Assembly (NCBI RefSeq): GCF_028476545.1
Contig: NW_026731897.1
Location: 1 to 64,000 of the forward strand
DNA length: 64,000 nt
DNA from: Physella acuta
Taxonomy: Eukaryota; Mollusca; Gastropoda; Physidae
Direction: 5' to 3'
The translations under genes were made by a program, and so were the position numbers. The notes beneath the pieces were generated by a model. That model was not told the origin of the DNA. It made no database searches and saw only the letters and a program-made list of their open reading frames with translations. Shown in pieces: positions 1 to 48,850 of the stretch (position 1 is the first letter of the stretch; each line of letters begins with the position of its first letter).

Positions 1-59
1 CGCAACTTGACATCAAAAGAGCCGCATGCGGCTCGCGAGCTGCAGGCTGCCGACCCTGG
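1..59 (-). mobile_element. hAT-like end fragment cut by the window edge
   Basis: Reverse complement of the CAGGGTCGGCAGCCTGCAG terminus with the AGCCGCATGCGGC palindrome, as at 16269. The rest lies outside the window. Confidence 0.6.
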
Positions 60-61
60 TC

Positions 62-630
62 TAAGGTAGTTACCTGTGTCTGATTTTATTGTAAGGTGTC
101 CCTTTACTTAAGGGATCCAAAATTTTATATAACAGTTGTTAGGTTGATTATGCGATAAATGTATGTCATCAAAATTGAATATAAGTATGTTATAATAAAG
201 CTACCGTTTTTAGACTTTCAAACAAAACATGCAGTTAAGTATTCAATAAGTAAAATATATTTGTTCACAAGATTACATAGTTAATATTAAAAAAATTGTT
301 ATAATTATTACATAAATAAATTTAGAGCGATTTCTTTTCTGTTTTTTAATCATGTCTTAGTTACACTTGGTTAATTTAGCTATTCTTGTGAAACTTATTT
401 CCCTTGAATGAAATTTTGGTATTACAATTTATAACATTTATAACCTTTTATTTTTGAAAAAATAACATCGATACATATTCACATAATATAGACATTTTAC
501 AATTAAAACTAAAGACAGTCAAGCTTAAAATAGGTAAGTTTTGGAACGCACCTTGGGAGAACTGCAGAGAGCTCAACACTACAAGGACTTTTTTTTAGTG
601 TTTTTTTTCCAGAATTTTTTCTTCCTGCAA
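62..630 (+). repeat. Segmental duplication, copy 1 (unique part)
   Basis: AT-rich block from TAAGGTAGTTACCTG to TTCTTCCTGCAAAC, repeated with few changes at 1975-2535, offset ~1.91 kb. It ends at the 22-bp array. No gene seen. Confidence 0.9.
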
Positions 631-1140
631 ACACCTCCCCTAGCACTAGCCCACACCTCCCCTAGCACTAGTCCACACCTCCACTAGCACTAGTCCACAC
701 CTCCACTAGCACTAGTCCACACCTCCACTAGCACTAGTCCACACCTCCCTTAACACTAGTCCACACCTCCCCTAGCACTAGTCCACACCTCCCCTAGCAC
801 TAGCCCACACCTCCACTAGCACTAGCCCACACCTCCCCTAGCACTAGTCCACACCTTCCCTAGCACTAGTCCACACCTCCCCTAGCACTAGTCCACACCT
901 CCCCTAGCACTAGTCCACACCTCCCCTAGCACTAGTCCACACCTCTCATAGCACTAGCCCACACCTCCCCTAGCACTAGTCCACACCTTCCCTAGCACGT
1001 CCACACCTCCCCTAGCACTAGTCCACACCTCCCCTAGCACTAGTCCACACCTCCCCTAGCACTAGTCCACACCTCTCATAGCACTAGCCCACACCTCCCC
1101 TAGCACTAGTCCACACCTCCCCTAGCACTAGTCCACACCG
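631..1140 (+). repeat. 22-bp minisatellite, ~23 copies
   Basis: Unit CACCTCCCCTAGCACTAGTC with CA; sub-variants with CCCTTAACAC and CTCATAGCAC. Confidence 0.95.
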
Positions 1141-1568
1141 CTTTTTATCAGTCACATTGGCGTTTTAATTTGGTGTCACATAATTGATGTAAAAAACGAT
1201 TAAATAAGTACGTAATTTAAATTTCGAACATTTCAAACGGTTATCTAATTTTAATAGAGCTTGTAAGTCTCGTTTTCTCTGACTTTGAATTAGAAATTTG
1301 TCCTGGTGTATAGATTTTTGTAATGACGGGGTGTTCAAAGTATTGTACTTGTTTGGTAAGTTTTGATGGATCGTTAAGATGTGGGAGGAACGGCGGAAGG
1401 CTGTTGCTGATATGGTTTCGTAGGGATAAAGTATCGAAGTGTTAAAGTAACTTAAAGTGTCATAATTTTTATTCGGCTGTTTTGTGGTTGAAGGTCTAGT
1501 GGAATCTGATTGGTAATAGTTCAAAAAATCTTAAGTTTTTAGGAATCTATATTACCACTCTTAAAGTA
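1141..1568. other. No gene seen
   Basis: AT-rich spacer between the first 22-bp array and a SINE. The minus-strand open frame here has no recognisable domain. Confidence 0.5.
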
Positions 1569-1869
1569 TTTCTTCTTCTTCTTCTTTTCTTCTTCTTCGT
1601 TCTTAATTTTTAGTGTTGGAAGGGATCGAGCCTTATCTGCCAGAGGGTTTGAACTCGAAACTTTTTTCGAATTTATCAACCATGAGCTTTTGCCTATTCG
1701 ACCACGCCTCAAATCATAATTAAGGTTACGTGTCAACTGGTTATGCGCGATTGAGGCTATTGACTCCGATTTCAGCCTGCTTTTCTTTTTGGATTTGCTT
1801 CCATAGCCTTTGTCCCATACTTTTCGGTTAAGCAACCATGAGCTTTACCGACTCAACCACGCCGACCCC
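1569..1869 (-). mobile_element. SINE-B copy, rearranged, two tRNA-like heads
   Basis: TTCTTCTTCGTTCTTAA tail, ACGTGTCAACTGGTTATGCG body and AACCACGCCGACCCC head typical of the family, but a second head (TTTGAACTCGAAAC.. to CGACCACGCC) sits between tail and body. Confidence 0.75.
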
Positions 1870-1974
1870 TCTTGAAGTATTAATATATAATATTTAATAG
1901 TAAACGGTAAACTTTGCTTTTCCAATTCATACTTATTTTATAGTAAATCAATAATTCTAGCAATGTCTAAGACT

Positions 1975-2535
1975 AAGACAGTTACCTGTGTCTGATTTTA
2001 TTGGTGTCCCTTTACTTAGGGGATCCAAAATTTTATAAAACATTAGTTAGAGTGATTATACGATAAATTATGTCATCAAAATTGAATATAAGTATGTTAT
2101 AATAAAGCTACCGTTTTTAGATTTTCAAACAAAACCTGCAGTTAAGTATTCAATAAGTAAAATATATTTGTTCACAAGATTACATAGTTAATATTAAAAA
2201 AATGGTTATAATTATTACATAAATAAATTTAGAGCGATTTCTTTTCTGTTTTTTAATCATGTCTTAGTTACACTTGGTTAATTTAGCTATTCTTGTGAAA
2301 GTTATTTCCCTTGAATGAAATTTTGGTATTACAATTTATAACATTTATAACCTTTTATTTTTGAAAAAATAACATCGATACATATTCACATAATATAGAC
2401 ATTTTACAATTAAAACTAAAGACAGTCAAGCTTAAAATAGGTAAGTTTTGGAACGCACCTTGGGAGAACTGCAGAGAGCTCAACACTACAAGGACTTTTT
2501 TTAGTGTTTTTTTCCAGACTTTTTTCTTCCTGCAA
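1975..2535 (+). repeat. Segmental duplication, copy 2 (unique part)
   Basis: Second copy of the 62-630 block; differs by small indels (for example TATTGTAAGGTG versus TATTGGTG). Again runs directly into a 22-bp array. Confidence 0.9.
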
Positions 2536-3565
2536 ACACCTCCCCTAGCACTAGCCCACACCTCCCCTAGCACTAGCCCACACCTCCCCTAGCACTAGTC
2601 CGCACCTCCACTAGCACTAGTCCACACTTCCACTAGCACTAGTCCACACCTCCCTTAACACTAGTCCACACCTCCCCTAGCACTAGTCCACACCTCCCCT
2701 AGCACTAGTCCACACCTCCCCTAGCACTAGTCCATACCTCCCCTAGCATTAGTCCACACCTCCCCTAGTATTAGTCCACACCTCCACTAGCACTAGTCCA
2801 CACCTCCCCTAGCAGTAGTCCACACCTCCCCTAGCACTAGCCCACACCTCCACTAGCACTAGTCCACACCTCCACTAGCACTAGTCCACACCTCCCTTAA
2901 CACTAGTCCACACCTCCACTAGCAGTAGTCCACACCTCCCCTAGCAGTAATCCACACCTCCCCTAGCACTAGCACACACCTCCCCTAGCACTAGTCCACA
3001 CCTCCCCTAGCACTAGTCCACACCTCCCGTAGCACTAGTCCACACCTCCCGTAGCAGTAGTCCACACCTGCCCTAGCAGTAGTCCACACCTCCCCTAGCA
3101 CTAGCACACACCTCCCGTAGCAGTAGTCCACACCTGCCTTAGCACTAGCACACACCTCCCCTAGCACTAGCACACACCTCCCCTAGCACTAGTCCACACC
3201 TCCACTAGCACTAGTCCACACCTCCCGTAGCAGTAGTCCACACCTGCCCTAGCAGTAGTCCACACCTCCACTAGCACCTGCACACACCTTCCAATGCACC
3301 TGCACACACCTCCCCTAGCACGTCCACAACTCCCCTAGCACTAGCCCACACCTCCCCTAGCACTAGTCCACACCTCCACTAGCACCTGCACACACCTTCC
3401 CTAGCACTAGCTCAAACCTTCCCTAGCACTAGTCCACACCTCAACTAGCACCTGCACACACCTTCCCTAGCACTAGCTCAAACCTTCCCTAGCACTAGTC
3501 CACACCTTCTCTTCCCCCTGTCCACCCCCCCCCCCCCAGCAATAATCCACACCTCCCCTAGCTAT
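2536..3565 (+). repeat. 22-bp minisatellite, ~47 copies
   Basis: Same unit as 631-1140 but longer and more varied (GTAGCAGTAG, TAGCACCTGC variants), with a poly-C run near 3525. Confidence 0.95.
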
Positions 3566-4737
3566 AGTCTTGACCATTTTGTAAACAACAGTTCTTGTCA
3601 ACAGAAGCTTAAGAAAAAAAGCCCATCTAGTTTTGTCTGCCATTTTTTTTGACAAACCCACCCCAGCCCACGTTACGTAACTGTTGCTAAATTACCACCA
3701 CTAAATAAATTTAAAACGAAGTGGTAACTCAACCCAAATAGGCTGCTGACCCCTAGACTAAACGAGGTAAATCTCGTGTCAAGAATTGGGTTCATCCACC
3801 GACAAAGTAGAGCGCCACAAGCGGACGTAAACAGGTTTATCTGCCCCTGGTGGTGCCTTATCTTGATGGAAAAGGACCAAGGAACTCTCCTGTAGATGTG
3901 CAGACGTTTTCCGCATCAGTAAATTAATAACATCGTCTGCAGACGTAGCTGAAAGGCGGGAGATTGTGCAGACGTTTTATTAAACATGCACCAGTTGCGC
4001 TTTCATATTTTTTAAAAAGTTGATCGAAGATAGATCTCCATATCGATCGGAGAATGCAAGTAAACCCAGATTTCATTCACTATTTTATTAATAGTTTTTA
4101 TTTTCTAATGTGCTGGGGATTAAACTTGCCCCAGTGACTCCTAACCCCTGCCTTAACTTTTCTCCGCCCATGTCAAAGTGTTTTTACGTGCGACATTTAG
4201 TGGGAGTTTTTTTTAGTCTGAGTAACGCCCCTTGGAGAAGGGTTCGTGTTAACTTTGCTAGAGTACTGACCCGGATGTTGTCGTTCTAAATCCGCCAGCT
4301 GGCGTAATGAAGTAGACTAACGGGCAGACGACACGCGATAAATTCGCCATGATTAGTGCCGTCTGCGTGGTTTTAGTAGCAGAGTACCCTTTCTCTCAGA
4401 CATGGAGTTTTGTGGAGTAGGTGGAGTAGAGTTCATGTTGCTATGACAACGCATGAGAAGTACTTGTGATGCCAGAAATATGTCAACCATTGCCCCTGTT
4501 CTCGTCAGGTCTGGGTGGACTAGATAGTGTCGAAGGGGCTCGAACCTAGCAACGGAACACGCAACTTCCCGGTTTACGATAGGATGATGCTTTGGTGGTC
4601 TATAAACAAGTCATTAAGGCACTTCTAGAGGATACGTTGGCCAGACACAGATACCCAGATGTAAACAGGTCCAGAAAATATAATCAAGACACCAGTTGGG
4701 CACACCTTGAGCAAGCAGATGGTACCACCACAGGTGA

Positions 4738-4781
4738 TGGCGTGGTCTAGCGGCACACGCCTTGAGTCAAAGTCTCGTTAG
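4738..4781 (+). mobile_element. SINE-A tRNA-like head, continued by an 18-bp array
   Basis: GATGGCGTGGTCTAGCGGC..CAAAGTCTCG aligns with the head of the 30739 copy (GACGGCGTGGTCGGGTGG..GAAAGTCTGG); the array starts where the B box should be. Confidence 0.55.
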
Positions 4782-5345
4782 ACCAGTTGATCCAAATAAA
4801 CCAGTTGACCACATTAGACCAGTTGAATTTTGTAGACCAAATGATCACATTCCACAAGTTGACTACATTAGACCAAATTACCACATTAGAGCCGTTAACA
4901 TCAGACCAAATGACCACATTAGACCAAATGACCACATTAGACTACATTAGACCAAATGACCACATTAGACTAGTTGACCACATTAGACCAAATGACCACA
5001 TTGGACCAAATTACTACATTAGACCAAATGACCACATTAGACCAAATGACCACATTAGACCAAATGACCACATTAGATCAAATGACCACATTAGACCAGT
5101 TGACTACATTAGACCAAATGACCACATTAGACCAAATGACCACATTAGACCAGTTGACTACATTAGACCAGTTGACTACATTACACCAAATGACCACATT
5201 AGAGCAAATGACCACATTAGACCAAATGACCACATTAGACCAAATGACCACATTAGACCAAATGACCACATTAGACCAAATGACCACATTCGACCAAATG
5301 ACCACATTAGACCCGTTGACTACAAATGACCAAGCTGACCACTAA
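4782..5345 (+). repeat. 18-bp minisatellite, ~30 copies
   Basis: Unit ACCAAATGACCACATTAG with a CAGTTGACTAC variant. As 18 is a multiple of three, frames stay open and give false repeat proteins on both strands. Confidence 0.95.
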
Positions 5346-6021
5346 CACAAGTTGAGTCCATCTTGATCCACTTGAACTCGATTTTCAAACGCACCAGAGC
5401 CAAAAGATTGCGAGGGATTAACCAGCCCATAACGATGACATTACTAAGACGTTAATCCTTCCATGGGATTAGTTATTGATTTATTACACATCTTGACGTG
5501 TTGTCCCACTTTGGTAAACATTTCTCTTTGATGAAATTGTCTCAGGGTTTCAACGTCCTTGGCCTATTGCCCGTCAGGGCACTCAGTATTCATGCTGACC
5601 TTCAGTGTTGTGTGGGGTGGGGGGGGGGGGAGGTGATGGATGGGGCTATCATGATTTTTGCTAGACGTTTTAATTCACGTTATCTCACTTCCTTCTTTGA
5701 TGAACATGGATCCCAAAAACTAATTCCACGGAATCCACCGACAAAGAAAATGTTCATACACCAGACCCCCCCCCCCACCCCCCGCCACCTTCCAGTCTTA
5801 CTTACATAACTGTCACATGAAAAAAAGTATTTAAAATATGAGTCTAGGCAAGTCGAGCTATGGGTCATGGTAGTTTAATTATTCATAACCTGTTACCTGA
5901 AGGTATGCAGGGTTTTAAAAGTCCTGCTGTAGTTCGTTGTCTGAATGGTGAAGTGGTGACTGCTGGTCAGGTCACTAGGTTATAGCTAGTTTGAATGTTC
6001 AAATTTATAGACGATGTAGTT

Positions 6022-6198
6022 CAGGGGTCTCCAAACTTTTCAGTCCGAGGGCCGCTTTAACTATCAAATTTCAGTTCGGGGGCCAGTTTCTTCCAGGCAT
6101 GTCTTTGATTTTTCTGGGCAAAGTTCCCAAGCCATCACCAACAAAGGATTTTTCTTGGGAAAAAAATATCTCAGCGGGCCGTAGTTTGGAGACCCTTG
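6022..6198 (+). mobile_element. hAT-type MITE, 177 bp, with target duplication
   Basis: Termini CAGGGGTCTCCAAACTTTTC and TAGTTTGGAGACCCTTG; 8-bp duplication ATGTAGTT at 6014-6021 and 6199-6206. The ends match the larger hAT at 40028 (shared TIR and the CCGAGGGCCGC / GCGGCCCTCGG subterminal motif), so that family is its likely source. Confidence 0.88.
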
Positions 6199-6214
6199 AT
6201 GTAGTTGAATGAGG

Positions 6215-6511
6215 GAGTTATTCGACTGCTCGGTTTAGTCATTCGTGGCAATCGTTAAGTGATTCCCGGGCAGATGAGGATCGATAGCTAGGGACTCTTC
6301 TAGGAGAGACAACTCCAGAATCAAACAATTATTGCCTTGAAGCTAGTTCTTGGTTGGACAAAGGCTGTGGAAGCAAATCCAAAAAGACAAGCAGGATGCA
6401 ATCGGAGTTAACGGCCTCAATGGTGCATAAAAAGTCAACAGGTAATACTGAATTGTGTTGGAGGGAATCATTTCCAAAATTACAATTAAGAACGAAGAAG
6501 AAAAAAAGAAG
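6215..6511 (+). mobile_element. SINE-B copy, diverged head
   Basis: Body GTTCTTGGTTGGACAAAGGC..AGCAAATCCAAAAAG.. and tail TTAAGAACGAAGAAGAAAA. Confidence 0.8.
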
Positions 6512-7726
6512 TTACGTAATTTAACTTAATATGTGAGTGATTTTACTAGATGGTCAAGTAACTCAAATCTAGATCGAGATTCATTTAATTCGGTCTACAG
6601 CTCATCTTAAAGCAAGGTCTCTACTTGGCCTAGCCCATGTCTTAATATGGGGGGGGGGGGGCGCTCTATACCGCGTCACTAACCTGTCCTGGGTCGCACC
6701 ACCCTTCTATACCTTACCCTTCTATTCCCACCCTGCTATACCCCCACCCTTCTCCCCCCACCCTGCCAACCCACATCCCTATCACAACTTATCTCATCTA
6801 AAGCAGGATGTAAAAACAGAAAGTACTTTTCACGTTAATCTTAAACCATCCATCAGAGTGACGCTTCGCTCGTGCTCTCAAACTACTCTCTCAAAATCTC
6901 TCTAAATCTCGCCCCATCTCTCCGCCTCTCTCACCGATATCCTTAAATCAATAATGAAACCCTCACAGATATTAAATCCGCCCCAAAACGTCTAAGCCTT
7001 TAGAAGTCTTCGTATTAAAATCTAAGTGATTTACGTACTCTTCTGTAAGGATAAATGTTTCCCAAACTCAAGATATTATATTCCTTGAACTTACTGTAAC
7101 GTTCTTTGCAGAAAACTTTCAAATGGCCTAAGAATTTGCTAACTATCTATCCAGAACTTAGTATTTCAAACAAAAAATTAGAGGTGTAAAAATATTTCAT
7201 GAGTGTTTAGAGTTTAGACAATCAAAATCCACATGCATTGAAAAAAAAGCTCATAAAAGTACAATTAACAAAAAAGAAATTGGTAGTTATCGTTGCTTGT
7301 TTTCAAACAGTAGGAACAATTGGCCACAAAAGCAGTTTGTCTCCAAAAAATGAAACTTTAGATTACATTCATTACGAGAAACCTGTGTGGTCAAATCAAG
7401 CACCACTCTGTTATTGCCATTCGCGGGTGAAATGTCGCGTAATTTCGATATTTGACTTCACTATGTGTTTTTTATACAACTTTTTTTTTCTCTCTATTGT
7501 TTGAAAGATTGAGTTGATGTTTGTATCGCAAACTTTTAATTTATTGTACACAAGACGTTCTTGAATCAAGAATTTTATTCTACTCTGTTAAGGGTGAGAG
7601 TATCAGGGTTAGGGTAAACGCGAGGTCAGGGTTAAGATGACAACAAAGTTAGGGTTATAAGTTAGCAACCTAGGTTAGGGCAGAGTAGCTAGCAAAAAAA
7701 ATTGCTTTGAAAAATTATAAGCTAAC

Positions 7727-7960
7727 GCTGAGTAGTGAAGCGGCGAATGACTGTTGACCAGAAGTCTCGAGTTCGGATCCCGGGATCAAGTTTGTAAGAC
7801 ATCCCTGAGCACTCAGCTCTGATGGGTACCTGACTGACGTTAGGGAAAATAAAGGCGGCTGGGCATTGTGCTGACTACCCTTTACCTTCATATGCCGAGG
7901 TCATAGAAACGGGTCAACTCTACTTCACTTGCCCCACTGACAGTCAGATACTAGAAGAGA
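7727..7960 (+). mobile_element. SINE-A copy
   Basis: GTCTCGAGTTCGGATCCCGG B-box region, GGGTACCTGACTGACGTTAG and the end CAACTCTACTTCACTTGCCCC. Confidence 0.8.
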
Positions 7961-8351
7961 ACTTTCCTTTCATATCTGATCGCGCAAAAATACCATAACA
8001 CAAAAATATGACATTTTAACACACCCCGCCCCCATATACGCTGGGATTTTTAAATTATCGGAATTAGATCAATTTAAAAAAAAAATATTGAGTTACTTCC
8101 CCTCTAGAGAATTGTATGGAGTTACCGAACCTGTTAGAAAATGTTTCATACACAAATTCTAAAGAACGGAAACGCTGCTAAATGAAGATTAATAAAAATC
8201 AAAAGCTCTAAAGCAGCCTACACCATGGCTTTATACAAGTGCAAACAATAATTTCAGTATCAAAATAAAGAAAAGTTTCAGAAAAGAAATCGGTAAAATA
8301 AACTTAACAGTACACAGTTTAGAATGTTGAAACAAATCTAAAATTAGCTGA

Positions 8352-8661
8352 CCGGAAGTGACGTGGACAGCCGACTGATATATCAGCCAGGATCGGATGG
8401 CGGGCTCGTATTTTTTTTTCGAATCTGCTCGAATATCCCACCGTAGTGTTGCACGTGCGTGGCGCGTGATGCCATCTCCGTTGTCTGGCACTCACAGAGC
8501 AGGCTTGACCCTCGCGCTACGAGTCTCGTCCAGAGCGTCACACGATGTTGGGCGGATTGGTTGTTTACGCTCGACTTACGATTGTGTGGGATTCATTAGA
8601 TTGCCAGAGGTGTTGACTGTGATGGGGCGTGCCGCCTTCTATAAGGAACTTTTGAAACAAG
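8352..8661 (+). promoter_or_regulatory. Candidate promoter and non-coding first exon of the opsin gene
   Basis: This island is more GC- and CpG-rich than its surroundings. At 8352-8365 it has CCGGAAGTGACGTG, a composite ETS and CRE-type site seen in TATA-less promoters; an E-box CACGTG is near 8452. At 8661 AACAAG|GTATGA can act as a donor and would splice to 12907. The spliced leader would then hold a short upstream ORF beginning at ATG 8622 and stopping before the opsin ATG. Transcription start and splicing are inferred only. Confidence 0.35.
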
Positions 8662-8734
8662 GTATGATCATTTTGAAGTTGTTTCTGTGTTTAGTTAAAC
8701 GGTCTTAATTAAAGGGTATGACGCGTTTTTTAAA

Positions 8735-8985
8735 CTGTTTATATTGTTCTTAACGTGAGATATATTTCAAACTTGTTTATAATATTCTTAAAGTATGATA
8801 TAAACAGGTTTAAAATGTGTGATATATTTAAAACCTGTTTATACCAGTCTTAATGTATGGTATATTTTAGAGCTGTTTATATTCGTCTTTATATATTTTA
8901 ACTGCTTAATCTTAAGAACGAAGAAGAAGAAAGAAGATATTTTAACCTGTTAATATCAGTGTTCAAGTGTGATATATATTTAAGT
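8735..8985 (+). repeat. Degenerate ~60-bp repeats plus SINE-B-like tail
   Basis: Four or five units of GTATGATATATTT..CCTGTTTATA..TCTTAA; AAGAACGAAGAAGAAG at 8915 is a lone SINE-B tail motif. Confidence 0.6.
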
Positions 8986-8989
8986 TTTT

Positions 8990-9145
<156 letters not shown>

Positions 9146-9192
9146 TACTTATTTTCTCTGTTTTGTCATCCTCTTTTCCCTTTCGTGCCCAA

Positions 9193-9403
9193 GACACACG
9201 GGGCAGATGAAGTAGAGTTCATCTGCTTCAGAGACCTCAGCATATGAAGGGATAATGTGGTCAGCACTATGTTTTGCCTAACTTGAGTTAGGTACCCATT
9301 ATAGTGTGGTAGACTGTGGGACATTTTACTGAATTGAACCCGGATTTGATTGCGAGACTTTCGCATCAGCAGTCTTGCTCTCTACCGTTAGCCACGTTTT
9401 CTC
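9193..9403 (-). mobile_element. SINE-A copy
   Basis: GGGGCAGATGAAGTAGAG end, GAGTTAGGTACCCATTA middle, and GAACCCGGATTTGATTGCG head side. Confidence 0.8.
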
Positions 9404-9429
9404 ATTTTCAGTGGTTATGTGACTGTATA

Positions 9430-10100
9430 CCTGCATTGATAACGTAATTGCTGTGTAAATGTATAGGTAACTACATAGCTTCATAAACAGATATAGAACT
9501 CTCTTTGTAAATAAACTGACAATATATGAGGTTTGTGGCGTTCTGATAAGTTTTGTTTCATATAACTCTATATGTATACAATGGTCTAGCTATCTGTATA
9601 GTTGTGATCTTAGACAATTGCTAGCCGTATATAGTGGTACAGCTCTCTTTATAGCTTCATAGTTGTATAATGCTAGCTGTAAAGTTTTACAAGACTAGCT
9701 GTAAATTTAACAGTTGCTCAGCTCTCTATACAGCTGAACGTTATACACTGCTAGTTGTAAATTTATACAATGGTAAAGCTCTCTATACACACATAAAAGT
9801 ATTATCAACGAGTTAAACAGCAACATGTATTTACATGGCATCTAATGTTTCGTATATATTATAACTGTAGTTATTACAATATAAAGCTGTATTTATCTAT
9901 TTAACTTTCTAAATAGCTGTACAACTCACTATGCTTGTTAGGAAGTAATAACTAACCAAATCTAGTAAAAACAGTAATTCTGGGTAATATAGCTTAACAT
10001 TGATAACAATATAACGTCCAGCTTAATAGCTGTTTAGCTGTTAGCTGTGTATTTATAATGGCTGTAATACTGGCTAGCGTTTATGCATTGTTATATCCCC
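9430..10100 (+). repeat. Very degenerate TAGCTGTATA-type repeats
   Basis: Recurrent GCTAGCTGTA, AGCTCTCTATA and ATAGCTGT words with no strict period. No gene seen. Confidence 0.4.
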
Positions 10101-10580
10101 GCTTTTTACAAGGTCAGCAAAAAAATTCATCCTGCCCCGTTTTCAATTAATTAACCTAATTAATTTTATGTAAAATGTCTTGTGACAATTAAAGTTTATG
10201 GTTCTGATGTGACACTGTGTCACGTGTCAGTGTCTGTCAGTGTCGAATTTTTCCCTCTGTCATTGTGCAAACATCTAAATATAACTCTGGTGCGCCGAAT
10301 ATTCTCATTAACCCATCAGTAACCCATCATTAACACATCATAATACCATCTTTTAAATGACATTTATCGATGTTTACAATGACATTTAGATTTCATCAAC
10401 TCACCTTATATCTACCTGTGACATGTAACTAAATATATCACAACAAACATCAATCGTCGATTCACCTACTAAAGTGCTAGAACCCTTTAGACGCCACTGA
10501 ATAAAACATTGTCTTTATTAGTCTATCGGTTGATGGCATAAACTTTTATTCATGTCTATGCATTGTTGATGCAGGTTGTA
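10101..10580. other. No gene seen
   Basis: AT-rich DNA with a short GTGTCAGTGTCTGTCAGTGTC repeat near 10216 (split here as a motif only). Confidence 0.4.
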
Positions 10581-10589
10581 GAGTCCACA

Positions 10590-11045
10590 TCTATCGTTAT
10601 GCTGGTTGGAATATTGATTTTTTAAAACCGCGAACATTTGTTTAGATCTATCGTTAAAGGAGTAAAAATATTGATTTTTTTAAACCGCGAAGATTTATTG
10701 TTTAGATCCATCGTTGTATGAGTTAAATTGTATTGTTTTAACTCGAACATTTGTTTAAATCTATTGTTATGTGAGTTAAAATATTGATTGTTTTAACCGC
10801 GAAAAATTATTGTTCAAATCTATTGTTATGTGAGTTAAAATATTGATTTTTTTTTAACCGCGAAAAATTATTGTTTAAATCTATTGTTATGTGAGTTAAA
10901 ATATTGATTTTTTTAACCGCGAAAAATTATTGTTTAAATCTATTGTAATGTGAGTTAAAATATTGATTGTTGTAACCTTCAAAATGTGTTGTTCAGATAC
11001 CACGTTACGTGAGTTAAAATATTGTTTTTAAGCTTGAAAATGTAC
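10590..11045 (+). repeat. ~62-bp tandem repeat, ~7 copies
   Basis: Unit contains TGTTATGTGAGTTAAAATAT, TTTTTAACCGCGAA and ATTGTTTAAATC. The middle copies are most alike. Confidence 0.85.
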
Positions 11046-12632
11046 TCTATCATGTGAAACTGGACCTACTTGCAATACGGTTGTTCATCTAATCAACGCC
11101 CCAATTATCGACCAATGCTTAGTAATTAATATTAATTAGCCAAATTACTGTCAACGACAGTGGAAGAAAAAGATAAACAGTTTTATTTCTATGTGAACAA
11201 ATTAGGTGATCAGGATGGTAAAGGACTGATTAGTTGATGATGTTCAAGGGGTTAAATATTTTAAATTAAGTTAAAAAATGTAAAACTTAACGTGGAATAG
11301 GAGATGATAAAGCTGCTTAATAGAGGCTGTGTGGTGTAAGGCTAGTATGAAGACCAATGAAACTGGCAAAACTCGTTCGACATTCCCAGGCATTGGAAAT
11401 TTTTTATTGCGGCGGTATTTCTGCTCATCTTTATTAGATAATCTGTTCTTTTTTAAACATTGTCTCGACCCTTGTGCCCTTTATGATTAGATAATCTATT
11501 AATTAAAAAAAAGCAATAAAACGGAGTAATACTTTTGTGACATTTCTTAACAACGTGTAGGTTGGAAAGTTAATGGGGAGGGATGGAGTTGGGGTGGAGT
11601 TGGGGGGGTGGTTTAGGGGGTGGGGGAGTTGACGTGGGGGGTGGGGGTGGGGGTGGGGGGAGTGTGGGAATATATTGAATCCCCTGGCCAAGACAAGTAG
11701 GAAAAAAAATGAAGTTGTCGCGATGTATTGATCCCCGGAGAGGTTGACCATAAGCCCCCCCCCCTCCCCCCTCTGGACCAAATGACCGGAAGTCTCTTAA
11801 CACCGTGTCTGTGACGTATGTACAGCCGGGTCAACAAGTACAGTTCGAAAGAAAATAGAGAAAAGCTGACTTAACCGTGCAAGGTCAAACTAGCCTGACC
11901 TACATTACCAAGTCGGAAGCCCGCGCGAAGAAAAGCCATCAAAAAACTAGCCAATCAGCTATGAGGGAACAGGTAGTTCTAACACAATTAGTCAGACATA
12001 ATTAATAACCATGTCCATCGGGTTTTCTAGGGGAGGTGTCGTGGGGAGGGGAGACGAGGTGGGGGTGGTGGGTGGGGTGGGGGAGTTAGGAGGGAAATTT
12101 ACGCGGTGACGTATGTGGCAAGGCACCATCAAATAGTTGAAGGCAAACCGACGTCACTAAGTGACTTTAACACTAACGCTTGCGTATAGTAGCCTACATC
12201 AAAAGTAACTGTGACTTATTACCATCAAATGGTTGAAGTTCAAGGGAAACAATGTCATTAAGTAACTTTAACACTTTCAAACTTTCACTTAAATGCATGA
12301 ACGGTAAATTTAAAGTTCGCTTCAAGCAAAATAACTGTATGAAAATGTATGATAAGATAAAATTTAACGGGATAAATTAGAAAGTAATGCTATTTTGTAA
12401 ACAAAATGTTTTAATTATAGAAATTTAAATTTGTAGTTAAAAGCGCAATTCATGTTTTTAAAGTAGTGTTTACTTTTACGTGCACATATAAAATACACAT
12501 TGATATCGACTTTAAAATGGCTGGGAACATCAGGATAAAACGACAGATTCGGGTTTGTCAAGAGTCGTATGCCATGTGTAGTGTCGAATTTTAAAAAATA
12601 AAATACAATTCCCCCCCCCCCCCCTCTATCGG
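11046..12632. other. No gene seen; poly-G/C-rich patches
   Basis: Contains a G-rich TGGGGGTGGGGG patch near 11575-11665, a C-rich patch at 11755 and another G-rich patch at 12035-12085. Overlapping proline-rich frames come from these simple patches. Confidence 0.5.
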
Positions 12633-12812
12633 TCCATGGGGCAGTTGAAGTAGAGTTCACCTGTTTTAGCTACCTCGGCATAGTGTTGTCAGCAATATGC
12701 CCATTCGCTTTTACTTTCCTTAACGTGAGCCAGGTACCCATTAGAGCTGGGTAGACTCAGGGAAGTGCTACTACTCTAGCCAGGGACCCGAACTCGAGAC
12801 TTTCAACCACGC
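12633..12812 (-). mobile_element. SINE-A copy
   Basis: GGGGCAGTTGAAGTAGAG end, GTGAGCCAGGTACCCATTA, and ACCCGAACTCGAGACTTTC head side. It lies ~90 bp upstream of the first opsin coding exon. Confidence 0.8.
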
Positions 12813-12906
12813 CGTCACAGACACTTTATAATTGAAAGTTAAAAAAAAATTCAGCGAAATTTGTTCATTTTAACATTGAATCTATTTTTGTTTTCCCGAC
12901 TTCTAG

Positions 12907-12969
12907 GATTAGTTCCAGTGGATAACTGACCCCCACAGTCCCAAGACCAGCCTCGTTCTGACACGCACC
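12907..12969 (+). other. Opsin 5' UTR part of the first coding exon
   Basis: A pyrimidine-rich tract ending CCCGACTTCTAG at 12906 looks like a 3' splice site, so the exon with the start codon probably begins at 12907 and an upstream non-coding exon exists. An in-frame TGA lies between this point and the ATG. Confidence 0.6.

Positions 12970-48850
<35,881 letters not shown>

Noticed and set aside
4747-5345. Repeat proteins on both strands (DQMTTL, NVVIWS)
   Set aside because: The unit is 18 bp, so frames stay open by arithmetic; no conserved flanks.
8397-8708. 103-codon + strand frame in the GC-richer island
   Set aside because: No known domain; the splice and promoter signals favour a non-coding first exon.
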